From Protostelium mycophagum (lineage: Eukaryota; Evosea; Variosea; Protosteliida; Protosteliaceae): DNA of 52,062 nt. Under the pieces are notes generated by a model that saw only the letters and a list, made by a program, of their open reading frames with translations, did not search any database and was not told the DNA's origin. The stretch is taken from NCBI GenBank assembly GCA_002081555.1, contig MZNV01001073.1:1-52062 (forward strand). The letters run 5' to 3'. Shown one piece after another: positions 1 through 11,900 of this stretch. How positions within the stretch are numbered: position 1 is the first letter of the stretch; each line of letters starts with the position of its first letter. The translations under genes and the position numbers were made by a program.

Positions 1-122
1 AAAATCCAGTCAGACCTCAGTTCCCTTCCCACGATCGCCAGATGTGTAAACACATATCACTTACGTGGTAAATAAACAAAACAAAACAAAACAAAAAAAA
101 AACATCGAACCAACCGCCGATC

Positions 123-2458
123 ATGGCACAGTCTTCTTTGGGGAGGTCAGTCCGGACAGTTGAATATATGGTTGAAATGAATAGCGAGAAAATAGCCGGT
201 GCCGAGGAAGATGGATCCGGTTCATATTGCATTTGTCGAGGACCGGACGACGGTACTCCTATGATATGTTGTGATACTTGCGATGAATGGTTTCATACAC
301 GTTGTATCGGTATGGATTCTCGCACAGCGAGAGGCCTCTCCATTTCTGGAGAATATCACTGTATTAACTGTAGGCCACCATCTCAACCGGCTTCTGTGGA
401 GACAGTCGTAGAGGACACAAGAGGAAGTAGAAGAGAGAAAAGAGAAGCCAGAACGTCAACGACACCCATCAAACAGAAGATGAAAGTCAATACAATACCA
501 AAAAATGCCGAAGAAGAGAGAGTCCGAGCCACCGCTCGCGGACTATTTCTGGAGACATTTGGAGAAGGCCAAGATCTATTGGCTTCATCTGTGGAGACAG
601 CTCTATTCGAGCATTTCCATTCGGCTGGGCGAGAGTACAAGATCAAACTGAGATCATTACGGTTTAATTTGAACGATCCAAAGAATAATCTTCGCAATTT
701 AGTCATGAATGGGAGCGTCACACCGAAGGAGCTGGTGTCTAAAGACGTGGCGGCAATGGCTAATGAAGAGATCACAGAGCTGCGTAAGGTCAGAGAGGAG
801 AACGCCATGAACCACGTAGTTCTTGTGGAAGAACCCATCATCGTCATACACAATAAGGGAAATCTAGATTATTCAAGGGGCGAGATCATTGTTCCTGATT
901 TGTCATTACCCACACTTTTCGCACCTTCTACTCTAAAGAATGAAGCTTCTCCTCCTTCAACGATGGGCTCACCATCGAAGCCTCTCGAAGTCAAACCAAA
1001 GGAAGAGGCGCCTAATAAACAGGCCGCCGTTATAGACACTCAATTTGACATTCCTTCTTTTGGTGAATTCGACCAGGTTCGTGAAGAACGTATGCAATCA
1101 TGAAACGACGATTGAACTTTGCCAGGAAAACGGAAAGAAGAGGAAAGTCACGCCCAAGGACCCCGCACAAGAGGTGGAGGCAAAGGTGAACATTCTCATG
1201 AATCCTATCTTTCAATGATCAATCATGCATTATACATTCATCACATTGTCTAACTCTTTACAGGGAGCATGGTCCGGTCAATTAAAGACAGCGTCCAACA
1301 AGTTAAATGTGAAAGGTGATGATCTCATTCAACATACATTTCTCACCCGCATAGGATCACAATTCATGGGGAAGCTGATCAACGAGCACATACCAGCAGT
1401 ATTATCACAGATTGGAAGGATGGATATCTCGAAATTGACGGATTATTTGGACAAAGTGAAGCATTCCACATCAAGGGAATTATGCATTTTCGCACTAGAG
1501 CCGGAAGGTGTGTCGAACAGATTCTTTTCTCCATTCTTGGTCGAATTTTCTGTCGTGATCAAACAAATCAAAATAAAACATCGAGAAAATTTCCTTAACA
1601 AAAATCCTGCAGAAATTTATTTCTTTAATGTTAACCCATTCAGATGACGCAGACAAACACGAATATACGGAGACCATCACCGCCTTCTCTTCATCGAGTA
1701 AATCGATGGTGGTCAAGTCCAGCGGAAAGATCAAAGAGGCCTTCATTTTCGCACATAAAGACGATGCTGAGCTGCCTGGTTGGGTCGAACGATTGAAGAA
1801 AGGAGGAGACCAGTTATTGGCCGTGTTCATTGTAGACGCTCAGAAGGCGGAGAAACCGGACAAAGATCGGGAGAGGAAATCGCAGAGACAGAAAACGGAC
1901 GCCAACACCAACAGGTATATTAAAGACCATCATGTACATGGAGCAAAGTTGCAGTGCTAAAGTCTTTTTGGGTCGGCGGCTTTGCCGCCAAATCGTCACC
2001 CACATAAAATCGCAAAAGCTTCCACTCAGAACTGCTTGTTCTATTTTCATAAATTCAACAATTTAAATTTTTCTGAATCATGAAGGTCACCACCGCCCAA
2101 GAAGGAAAAACCAAAACAAGCCGCACCGCCTCCCTCACTTCCTCAGAACGACCCGCAACCCTTTTTTCAGCAACCTCACCAAGAACCTCTACCTCTGCCC
2201 ATCTTTGCACAGCAGCAACAGAGTCACCACTACAACCCGTATCCACCACAACACATACAGCCATTTGTGGGACATCCGCCGGTATTTCAACAGCCACCGC
2301 CGCAGCCACAATTCAATGTGCAGTTCCAGCCACAGCAGTTATTTTTCCCACAGTTTCAAGGGGCACCACCACCACAACCGCAGATAGACAACAGCAACCC
2401 ATTCTTATCGCAACTGCAGCAGCTGTCACACTCCTTACAGATGAATATAAATAGATAA
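123..2458 (+). CDS. PHD finger / TFIIS-central-like / SPOC transcription regulator (DIDO1/PHF3/Bye1 type)
   Basis: The first exon (123 to about 1078) encodes a PHD finger at roughly residues 36-85, with a Cys4-His-Cys3 pattern starting YCICRGPDDG and containing CDTCDEWFHTRCIG. A TFIIS central-like helical domain follows at about residues 135-225 and includes the typical NLNDPKNNLRNLV stretch. After introns near 1079-1129 and 1190-1263, a SPOC domain runs from GAWSGQLKTASNKL to HKDDAELPGWVERL. The next intron, about 1509-1646, interrupts the SPOC domain. The last exon (about 2090-2458) encodes a Pro/Gln-rich tail. This domain order is that of DIDO1/PHF3/SPOCD1 and yeast Bye1, which bind methylated histone H3 and RNA polymerase II during elongation. 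A nuclear role in transcription is inferred from the family. The start is the first ATG of the open frame. The family call is firm; exact splice sites are by eye. Confidence 0.88.
1970..1994. repeat. Intronic GC-rich hairpin (GGCGGC-TTT-GCCGCC)
   Basis: A perfect 6-bp stem with a TTT loop at 1975-1989 lies inside the last intron of the PHD/SPOC gene. It has the same shape as the hairpins in introns of the RasGEF and CD36 genes, in otherwise AT-rich intronic sequence. Confidence 0.6.
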
Positions 2459-2589
2459 TCGTACGAATCATATTGTAGTTTTATATTATCTTGTAATTGA
2501 TCCGCATCGGATCATGCCATAATTGAATACGTCGATCGAAGTGGAGGATTATTTGTTTGCCATGGCTGTCAAACATGTCAGATCGTGCA

Positions 2590-3019
2590 TCATGATGGCA
2601 GAGACATTCCAGTCGTGATGTAGGAGAAGGTAGGTGGTGAATGCGAATAAACAGATTCGGTCTGTCCAGCCACATGAATTGTGATACTCAGATTTGTTCC
2701 ATTCACAATAAAAGAAATACCAGTGTGCGGTGCAATAATCATAGTTTTTGTGGCACCAACTTCCCCACCGCGATTATAATCTGTCAATGTACATTGACCC
2801 GCGACTGACACCTTGACATTCATATCAATAGGTAGAATTACAACTCCGACTGACAGTGAGACGTCGAATTATGCACCACACCAGCGCTGATATTGCAAGA
2901 GATAGCAACGTGAGGTGTCACTGTACTGACAGAGTGGATGATCGAATGAAAATCACTCCATTTCCAAGCACCCAGGTTGTAAGAGATACCACTAAGTGAC
3001 AACTATTGTTGAAACAGCC
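2590..3019 (-). other. Possible small beta-rich coding remnant or partial gene, no start codon found
   Basis: Between the PHD gene and the CD36 3' end, the minus strand has two long open frames that join neatly in phase. An acceptor near 3019 opens a frame starting LSLSGISYNLGAWKWSDF. A 35-nt GT-AG intron around 2850-2885 then leads into a frame containing MNVKVSVAGQC and ending ITTGMSLPS at 2590. The translation is rich in alternating hydrophobic and polar residues and in Ser/Thr/Asn, as in a secreted beta-sandwich. I could not find an upstream ATG exon and do not recognise the family. It may be a gene whose first exon lies in the CD36 3' region, a decayed gene, or chance. Confidence 0.3.
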
Positions 3020-3074
3020 GCTTTGGGCAGCTGCCAGAACATAGGCAAAAGCGGAATGATCTCAGGGGCAGAAT

Positions 3075-4986
3075 TTATTGTATGGCAGAATAGCCGCGGT
3101 TCTTTCTCTGGATGTGTCGTCTGGCCAGTACGGCGATGATGATGAGGGAGATGCCAATAAACACCCCTCCGACAACAAGACCGACCCAGTGTACCGCTGT
3201 AGAGGCCGCTTGGGCAGTGACGATCTCAGAGTTCTTCTTTTGGAAGTCCTCTGCGGCAGCTTTTGTTAATGTAGATGACTGGAATATTCAATTATGGGTT
3301 TGAATTTATATATCTGGGAAAGATTGATTTCTTCAGTGTTTCGTCTGTGCGGCAGAGCCGACAAAAAAATCTGTTGCTTGCGGATCGAGTCTAACGCTGC
3401 GTTGTAGATGTGACACTCACCAGCTCTTGCCACATGACGGGGATGTAGGTGAAAGTCATGTTGCTAAATCTCACGATGGAAGGACCCACATGAGCGTTGA
3501 TTTGTGATCTCTTGGCGACTCTCATAGTCAATCCAGTGGTCTGTGATCATTCATCAAAATGATGAATGAACATTTATGATCTCTTTGATAAAAATGATGT
3601 GAAGAGCAATGTGGCACAAAGAATTGCAATAATTCGCTTTTAGGCCAAAACACAGGCAGTATTTGTGAACAAGATATATTTAAACAATTTAACACTGCGA
3701 CGGAGCCGCGACAAAAACGAATAACAAGATCTATATCACTCACAGGTTCTACATCGATGCGTGTCTCATGGTTCTCTTCGTTAGGTCTCAATCCACTGAC
3801 GGCATTTAAATAAGACGGGTCCGCGCCCAAAAAGTGAGGAGCAGACAGAAACACCGGTGCTTTGAATATAGAGGTCAGATTTCCTGCACCGCTTGGGCCG
3901 AATTGATAGTACCCAGCATTAGGCGCGTAATCATGTGCGTTCTGAAAGTCCGTATCTGCCAGCTTGAAGCGCAAGAGAGACACGCCCTCCGCCTCGACCA
4001 TGTCTTTACCGACCAACTTTAATGTTCTGTATGCATCATCGACCCATGGTGAGAGTTCGTCGCCCTTCTTGAGTCCTGGCGCGAATTGTGAACCGTCTGT
4101 GCCGGTGACTTTGTTTGCCTCTGGGCTGTTCCAGAATGGTGTCTCTGTCATGTTCTGAAATGAAACGAATTGTAATACTTTCTGTGAATGATGTTAATGA
4201 TTGGAAAGATGAATTAAGTAATGGACAGCTACCTTGATGTCGTCTTTGCCTGTCCAGATAGTGTCCGCCTTGCGTGTCGCCAGAGAGTCGGCTTCTGTAG
4301 CCTGGCTCGCTTGGAGTTTCACGATGGGATCGATGTTTCTGTCCGGCTGTAAACCTGCGACGAGTTCCAAGAGGTTGCTGTCGTAACCCCAGATCAAATC
4401 GTGGGCTGATTTTTGTACGAACATGCCATTCTCGGTGTAGCCGCCCAGATAATCGGCAAAGAGATTGAAATACCATTCATCTCCGAGTTGATGCTGCAGA
4501 CCTGTATCATTTTCAGAAGATTGATCATTTTGAAGAACACAAACCCAAATATGCGAGATTCACAGTGGTGATGATGTCGGTCTGGGGATTGCCAACGGTC
4601 AAGTTGGCCTCAAAAGTAAAATTCGTGAAGGTGTTGTATGTCACCTGATTTCCATCCTCAGAGAAGACCTCGCCAAACTTCACGATGTTCTTTCTGTAGA
4701 CGTAAGGACCCATCTCTCTCAGGTTTGGCTTCTCGAGACCGAGTTGAACTTGGTCGGGGTTGGTAATGTTGAAGAAGTAGAACTTGAGATACTGAGGTAC
4801 GGAATCGCTTTTCGTGTTGTCTTTCCATAATTTGAAGGATGTCGATCCATCTTTCAATTGGAGGCTCTTGTGCAGTTCCGAATCGACTTTGTCCTGGATC
4901 TTGGAAGGAAGTACTCCTCCAGCGATGACGAGAATGAGACCGAAGAGTCCCAAGATGGCCGCGCTGACATGAAGGAGATACTTCAT
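3075..4986 (-). CDS. CD36/LIMP-2/SR-B family scavenger receptor
   Basis: The protein starts MKYLLHVSAAILGLFGLILV, an N-terminal membrane span. It continues with the family hallmark YFFNITNPDQVQLGLEKP followed by LREMGPYVYRKN, and an ectodomain with many Asn-X-Ser/Thr sites. The last exon encodes a second membrane span (VGLVVGGVFIGISLIIIAVLA) and a short basic tail ending YSAIQ, so both CD36-type membrane anchors are present. At least five introns are visible, around 3280-3420, 3540-3743, 4155-4230 and 4503-4560 among others. Family members bind lipids, lipoproteins or particles at the plasma membrane, or sort lysosomal enzymes. In an amoeba-like cell a role in phagocytosis or endolysosomal sorting is a reasonable inference. 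An upstream in-frame ATG at 5076 exists, but the hydrophobic start at 4986 fits the family better. It is transcribed away from Sar1. Confidence 0.88.
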
Positions 4987-5085
4987 CGTGTTGTCGTGTG
5001 GTCCTGAAGTTTTTCTGTTTAGTCCAAAAAAAAGGTTTCTATTATTCCGAATATCCCTGTGTTTACCCGAGATCACATCAACATC
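4987..5085. promoter_or_regulatory. Short bidirectional promoter between CD36-like gene and SAR1
   Basis: Only 99 bp separate the start codons of the divergent CD36-like and Sar1 genes, so the two must share or overlap their promoters. The segment has an A-rich stretch (5025-5035) but no motif I can assign. Both products work in the endomembrane system, so shared control is possible but not shown. Confidence 0.5.
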
Positions 5086-5904
5086 ATGTTCAATCTGTCT
5101 TGGCTATGGAACTGGTTATATCAACTGGGATTGATGGATAAAGATGCTAGTCTGCTTGTATTGGGTAAAAATATGATGATGAGCTTGTAATCTGATGTTA
5201 ATACATATTAGGATTGGATAATGCAGGGAAGACAACACTGATGTAAGTACGAATTTATCTCTATCAGTATGAATGAGTAGGCAGAAGATGAAATATGGAA
5301 TTGTCCAGTTGGTGATTCCAACACAAAGAGCCAACATGGAAGAGATCTCACTTGGAAGATTGAATATAAAGGCATGGGATCTTGGAGGTATCTCACGCTC
5401 CATTTGACTTTTGTGATCAAAGAAGGTCATCAACAAGTAAGGAGGATGTGGCAAGAATACTATGGCTACGCAGACGCCCTCATATTTGTCGTAGACAGCG
5501 CTGATTCTGAGAGATTTGAGGAAGCGAAAGAGGTTGCATTTCTTAATGGTTGTGGCAAAACTAAACATTATTTCAGGAATTAAAGAGAGTTCTGAGCGAA
5601 GAGAGTATACAACGAATACCAGTGCTCATCCTTGCGAACAAGGATGATCTGGAGGTATACAGTTTAATGATCAGCTCTTGTATTTACCGCAGCTTTAGTG
5701 GTCTATCAAAGAAGAACAGTTGGTATCTGCTCTTGACATCGGAAAAGATCTGATGTCAGAGCTTCGTCCTATGAAGGTATGAGCGATAATCATCCTCATA
5801 ATCACGAAATAAAAATGTAACATTGAAGACAGCTCGTCCGGTGCTCCCTTATCGAAGGAAGAGGATACACAAAAGGGCTAGAATGGCTCGCAAGCCAAAT
5901 ATAA
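5086..5904 (+). CDS. SAR1: Small GTPase Sar1 (COPII coat assembly)
   Basis: The product begins MFNLSWLWNWLYQLG, an aromatic N-terminal helix like the membrane-inserting helix of Sar1 and without the myristoylation glycine of Arf. G1 is GLDNAGKTTLM, the switch I region contains IPTQRANMEEIS, G3 is AWDLGGHQQVRRMW, and G4 is ANKDD. The C-terminus, after a splice to base 5834, reads RCSLIEGRGYTKGLEWLASQ, the typical Sar1 ending. Introns lie near 5144-5193, 5229-5272, 5380-5423, 5534-5577, 5655-5700 and 5778-5833. Sar1 recruits Sec23/24 and Sec13/31 at ER exit sites. The identification rests on the combined motifs and is strong. The gene ends 70 bp before the next start codon on the same strand. 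Confidence 0.93.
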
Positions 5905-5974
5905 AGGGGTTGTGTGCTTTGGTTGTGTGTAAATCCAGTTTCAAATTTCGTCACCGACAGATCTGTCCTCATAC

Positions 5975-8900
5975 ATGTCCGACAAAAAGGGCAAGAAGGA
6001 GAAGCTTGATAAAAAAGAGAAGAAAGACAAGAAAGAAGGAAGCTCTGGCAAACTTTCTCGCAAGTCGAGTTCTGTGAATACAAAGGTCGAAGGAGGTTCA
6101 TTTTCACCGAAACAGCCGATAAAGGTCAGCCCTTTGGTCCGTGTCGGTTCCCAGACAGTTGCATCACTACCATCACAGCTAACTGCCAAGTGGAACTTCA
6201 AGGTTATCGCCGATCATATTGAGGTGATATCCGAAAAAATGTCTCATGTATCCCCCGTGTCTTTCATGTCACATTGACGAGGCATAGATAACGACTTGGG
6301 TTGATCCCCAGTGGTCAGTAGCCAGAGTAAGACAGTCCATTTCTAAAAAGTTACCCCAAGAGACAGATACCTACGATCTTTTTTGCAAGTTCGAAGGGAA
6401 GTGGCATAGATTGGAAAGCAGTTCTATGATATCTTCTTTTCCATTCTTAAACAACAATGTGAGTCCAACAGAATGTCATTTTGAACATCTCGGTTTGAAT
6501 TTCGTGAGACTTATATTTTCCATTGCAGACCGAATTACATTGTATGCCAAGAGAGTTATCTTCCAAAGTGGAAAAGCTACCCATTGTGGATTCAAAAGGA
6601 GTATTAGAAGGAATAAGTACCGCAGTATCACCAGTATCTTCTCCAAGCATCCCAAGAAAATCAGAACCCGCTACCAAGGTGAGCCCGAACCATTCAACAT
6701 GGACCTCCTTCTCCCATTTATTTTCGGGAGGATCCATTTAGACGATCTTTGATCATGTCTTGGAGCCGTTTCAAACATGACCGAGGATCTTCTCGTCAAG
6801 TTAACAGTAGAACACACGGTTCGAAACCGCAAAGACTCTTTGGCCCGTTTTGATCTAGACATCTGCACGTCATCCTCAAGATGAGCACCACTCATCTATA
6901 AATAGACACCAGAGAAGACACCAGAGAAGATACCAGAAGAACAACAAAAGGCAGATATGGCAGAGACCAACAGACTCGAAGCTTTGACCAAGAATTCCGT
7001 TCAGACGAGCAGCATAGACCAGCTCGAAGAGGTGAATATTTGTCTTAAACAACTCTCGGTTCGGCCACGATTGTTACAACAACAGACTTGTCGTTTTATT
7101 TGTATCCTCCAGGACCAAGTGTTTTTGGTGCAACAGTCCTGCAACAACACCTTGTAGTTCGGCTTGCAGCAAAGCCAAAACACTTTCAAACACCACATAA
7201 ATGAATTTTTCTGGCAAAAGAATTCCAATTAACATTTTTTATTTCTGGAAAGACCCGAGGAAATTCATGATTTGGATTTTCCGCCATTTCTTTTCAAAAA
7301 ATATAAAGAGGATCAGGTGATGGACGGGATGAAATCAGAAGTAGATGAAAAGGAGAAGAAGAACAGCAGCGGCTCTTTCTTCAGCCCCGCGATGCCCAGA
7401 CCCACAAAGATCAGTACGACAAGGAGGGACGGGACTTTGAGACCCAGAGAAGAACAGACACGGTTAGACAGGTGGGAGAGATTGCGATGACGTGAAGCTC
7501 CGTGATCTGGATATGTTCTGTTTGTGATTTGGGCAAATTCTGCAGCTCCATTGCAGGCATAGGATCATTGGTTGTGATGATTTGGTGCCAAATCCTGCTG
7601 CTTCAGATACAAAATGGCTCTGGTGATTTTGGCACCAAACGCTGCACCTCCTCACATGCCACCATGACATCTCAATAACGCACCATGATATCTTCACAAT
7701 ACATCATGACATCTTTCAGCTTCTTCGAGATGATGGTCAAGTGCTGCCGCGGTATCCTTACCGACGTCCGGGACGTAAAAGGCATGCTCAACGAAGGTGT
7801 CAGCGAAGACAAGCTCTTCGAGGCCGCCAAAAGGGCCGCACAAAAGGCCGTTGAGATGAACACGCTGGTCAACCGCGCCGTTGCTATTGCGAGACAGGAC
7901 CCGGACCAGTACGAGTTCGTAAGAGATGCCGCGAGAGAAGTCAGAACTAGGGTGATCGAGCTTATCTCTTCGGCTCGGTTGTGCGCCACAAACCGTTTCG
8001 ACTTCTTGACGCAGCAGGCGTTTTCGAATCACTGGTGAGGGAATTCGTGATTTGTGGGCTCGGTAGTCAGCGTGTTGAGTCACGTTAACTGCCGAGACTT
8101 TATTACATAACAAAAAATCTCGAATTTTGAAAAGGATATGGAATAATACTGGAAAATCTGTAACAAAAAAAATTTCAATAAGCCTAAAAGATTTTTTTGA
8201 CAGAATTAGTCGGGAAGTTGTAGATTCCATCAAGAATCTGATCCAAGCGTCGGATAATTTATTATCCGATGACGCAGAGAAATTCAAAGAGGACGAGAAG
8301 ATGGCTGCAAATCTTGTCCGTTGCACAAAGGATATCAAGTTGATCTTGCGAGATCTATCCACATCTACATACCGTAAAGACAACCAGAATTTCATACACG
8401 CGGCCAAGGGGCTCATCACCACGATGAATGAGATCTTGGAGATGGACAGGTCAGTCTACAACGGTTTATTTGTCAAAGTTATTTTTCCACATTTTTGAAA
8501 AAATACAAAAATTCTGATTTTTATAAAAATACAAATCTTGACTTTTAAAAATAACAAAAATAATATTTTCTGATTTTAATGAGCATTTATAAAAAACGAT
8601 CACTGCTGCAAAGTAAAATTATACTCTTGATATTGCGGAGCGCCACCAACATGTCCTCAAACAATAAGATTCTCCACGACCTGACATCCACGCAGAGCTC
8701 TACACCTAGACAAATATTCCATCATGAAGAGCGCCACCGCCAACCTCGTCAACGCCAGCAAACTCATCATGGGCGGCCGTGCCAATTTCACATCCTTCCA
8801 GACGGCCCGCAGCCAGTTGACAGACACCCTCCACACTTTTATTATAGACGCAAATAAGAGGTCCGTGGAGATCCGAAAAGCCCTGAGGAAAAAGGACATC

Positions 8901-11900
8901 CCCGACTTCGGCCCGAAAGAGGTCCCGAAAGACCCCATGTTGGCCAAAGATTTCAACTTGAAAAAGAGTGCCGCGATGAAGCTGACAAATATCCTCACCA
9001 CCAAATTCGACGGTTTCTACAAGCAGTGGACACAGCAGACACCCGAAGAGGCCGAAGAGTTATACGACACGATGGTGGAGGAGATGTCCAAACATTTCCT
9101 GCATTACGTGGCAGAGAAGGAGCGTGAAGAGCAAGAGAAGAAGGAGAAGGAGAGAAGAGATGCGGAGATGTTGAGGATGCAGGCGCAGGCGCAGCATCAG
9201 GCGGAGATGGAACAGAAGCACAGTCCAGGTGAGCGATTTTCTGTGGAAACTCGCGGCAGAGCGGCATACAACGCGAATTACAACATAATTGTTTCGGTAT
9301 ATGAGACTGCGGCAGAGCCGCTTACTCATGGAATTATAAAATTTTTTCCTACATGGCAGTACACTACAACTTTTTCCAACTTGAAAAAAATTATAATTTT
9401 GAAGAAATAGCTACAAACAAAACAATGATATAAAACAGCGGCAAACAACAGCCCCCTCGCCAGCCCCGTCATGACAGTAGAGATCGCCTCTGAAGAATCT
9501 GAAGAGGACAAAGAGGCCATGAAAGAGCTCGCCAAGATCATGAAGATGAAGAACGCCTCAGACTGGCAAGAGATGGCCCTCAATTTGGGCCGACTTAAGG
9601 CCAGAATGGATGTGGGCAAGCGAACTGCGGACTTGGAGCAAATCGAGAAGGAGATCGACGCCGCGCAATTACCGTTGGAGCTGGACCGTGGGTGCAGGGA
9701 CCTGAGAGGAATTTTCGTGGAATTTTTGTTGACCCTCAGTGACATCGTGTTGAATTCCGAGGATTCCAGACAGAAATTGGACGAAAAGTCCGAGAAAATT
9801 CTCAGAAAAGCGGTGGAAAATCTGTTTAGGATATTGAGGAGGGTAATATTTTATATTTTGCCGGAAATATTCTTGTGAATTTTTGTTGTCGTTGCAGCAG
9901 AAAAACGAATACGCATCAATAATTCCGTGCGGCTTTGCCGCAACAGTACAATATCTCTCCTGACTTGAGTGCCTTTTGTTGACAAACCTGCAACCTAAAC
10001 CCTAAACCCAACGATAATCACCAACACCTCCAGATCTGTGGAGTCTGCAAAGCATGGATAAAACCCCGCGAGAACAAGAAAGTGATTATGGGAATGCCCC
10101 GCGTCAAAAAACCTGGAGAGAATTGGAAGATCACAGTAGAATGCGTGGAGAACAAAATCACCTTCACCAAGCGCGTCAATTTAGAATCCACTTTGGGCCC
10201 GAAGGAGGCCGTTGCCAAGATCAGGGAGAAGATCCCAGTGAAACCCAATGAGAATCACGGATTATACATCGCGGCGGACCGCACTTGGATCGAGGAGGAC
10301 AAATGTCTGTTGGATTATCCGCAATTATCCGGCGGGAAAGTGCCTCTACAACTCAGGGTGAAGGAGATGGCGGGAGGGAAGCAGCGGGAGTCAATGGACC
10401 AGATGCTGGACCAGATCTTATTGTCTATATCTTCTGCATCTACAACGGGACAGGTGATTTATTTTTGTCAAGGAAATTATTAATCTTCATGATAAATTTC
10501 TTTAAGAAAATAATAAATATATATTTGTTATTATTTTAACAGAAAAGTATTAATTTATATTTTATTTCGGAATATCTGACAAATAACAGGTGCAAAAGAA
10601 CGTCACAAACGTTCTGGCCGAGGCCGGTCAAAACGCCGCCAGTAACTTTGGGTCTATTAAGGCACAGCTGGAGAGCAACCTGCAGGAGAGGATCTTTTCA
10701 GAGTCCAATGCCATCCGAATTCTGGTAACTTTGATTTTTTTAAATTTCTTTTGTGCTGCGGCTCTGCCGCAGCAGTTCTATTGGTGCTGACAATCTATGC
10801 TGCAGTATTTCTGTTGGTGCTGGCAATCTATGCTGCGCTCTAGGATGTCTTTAAACTTGCGGCTTTGCACAAATTTACATGCTCGTAATTGATCTTCTTT
10901 TGTTATAAAGACCCTGATCACGTGATTTTCGACCGATCTGAGCCTTCGCTTTAATTTCTGTGGCTGCGCTGTGCCGCCGTTATCGCAACATGCAGCGAAT
11001 TATACATTTAAACATGACAAACGTGAATTTTAAAATCGACAGGGTATACAAATCATTTCGTCTTTACAATTGCTTCAAAAATTGGCCAAGGAAGACAGAG
11101 ATTTCACTGGTGTTTTGCAGATCATATCCACCTGTCGTCAGGTACTTTTTTGGATGTATTTTATTTTTTTCTGCACAAACTCCAATTTGATTACGGCCAA
11201 GTCCGAAAAAGCTGAATTGTCTTGTAAAATAAATGATTTCTCGTCTTCCATCGTCTTCACCGTGCGCTCACCTCGTATTTGCGGATTTACCGTAACAGAA
11301 ACAATCTTAACATCGCGGTGACAACTTTTTCGCGCTCTTGTCCATTCACAGCAAAAATCACAAAGATATTCACTTGACCAGGTGGTCGCAACTATCGTGC
11401 CATTGCTCGGTACTTTCGAGACGTATTACCACGTCCACGTTACCGAGGCAAACACGGGCACAACCGACACCGCAGAATCGCAGCAAGAGACCATCAGGTC
11501 CTACCAAAAAGACGCCGGACAATTCTGGGTCCCGAACCAGGGGGCGCCAAAGCTGATTGTAGAGGGGAGCATGAAGGGTGGAAGTATTGACCAGCTAATA
11601 TTTCATCTCGTTGTGGGCGAGGACGTGCCGCTGCAGACGTTTATGACCACGTATCAGAGTTTCACGAGCCCTTTTATTTTATTTCAAAAGTTGGTGCAAT
11701 GGTATGTCGAAACTATTTTTTTTACCGGTTTATTTTGCCGAAGTTTTAAAATCATTAAAATCTTCGATCTAAATTTCCACAAACTTTTTTGTTATTCTTT
11801 TAAGTTTTTTTTAATTTTTTTGTATTTTTTTGAGATTTGAAACTTTATTTATGACAAATCTTTTATAAAGGAAAAATATTGATTTTTCACAGCTATGAAG

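Noticed and set aside
383-853. Minus-strand frame of 156 codons
   Set aside because: Antisense to the PHD/TFIIS-like exon; no domain and no splice context.
7694-8422. Long minus-strand open frame of 242 codons
   Set aside because: It lies antisense to the helical-bundle exons of the RasGEF gene, spans their intron, and its translation has no domain; the plus-strand reading is protein-like and phase-consistent.
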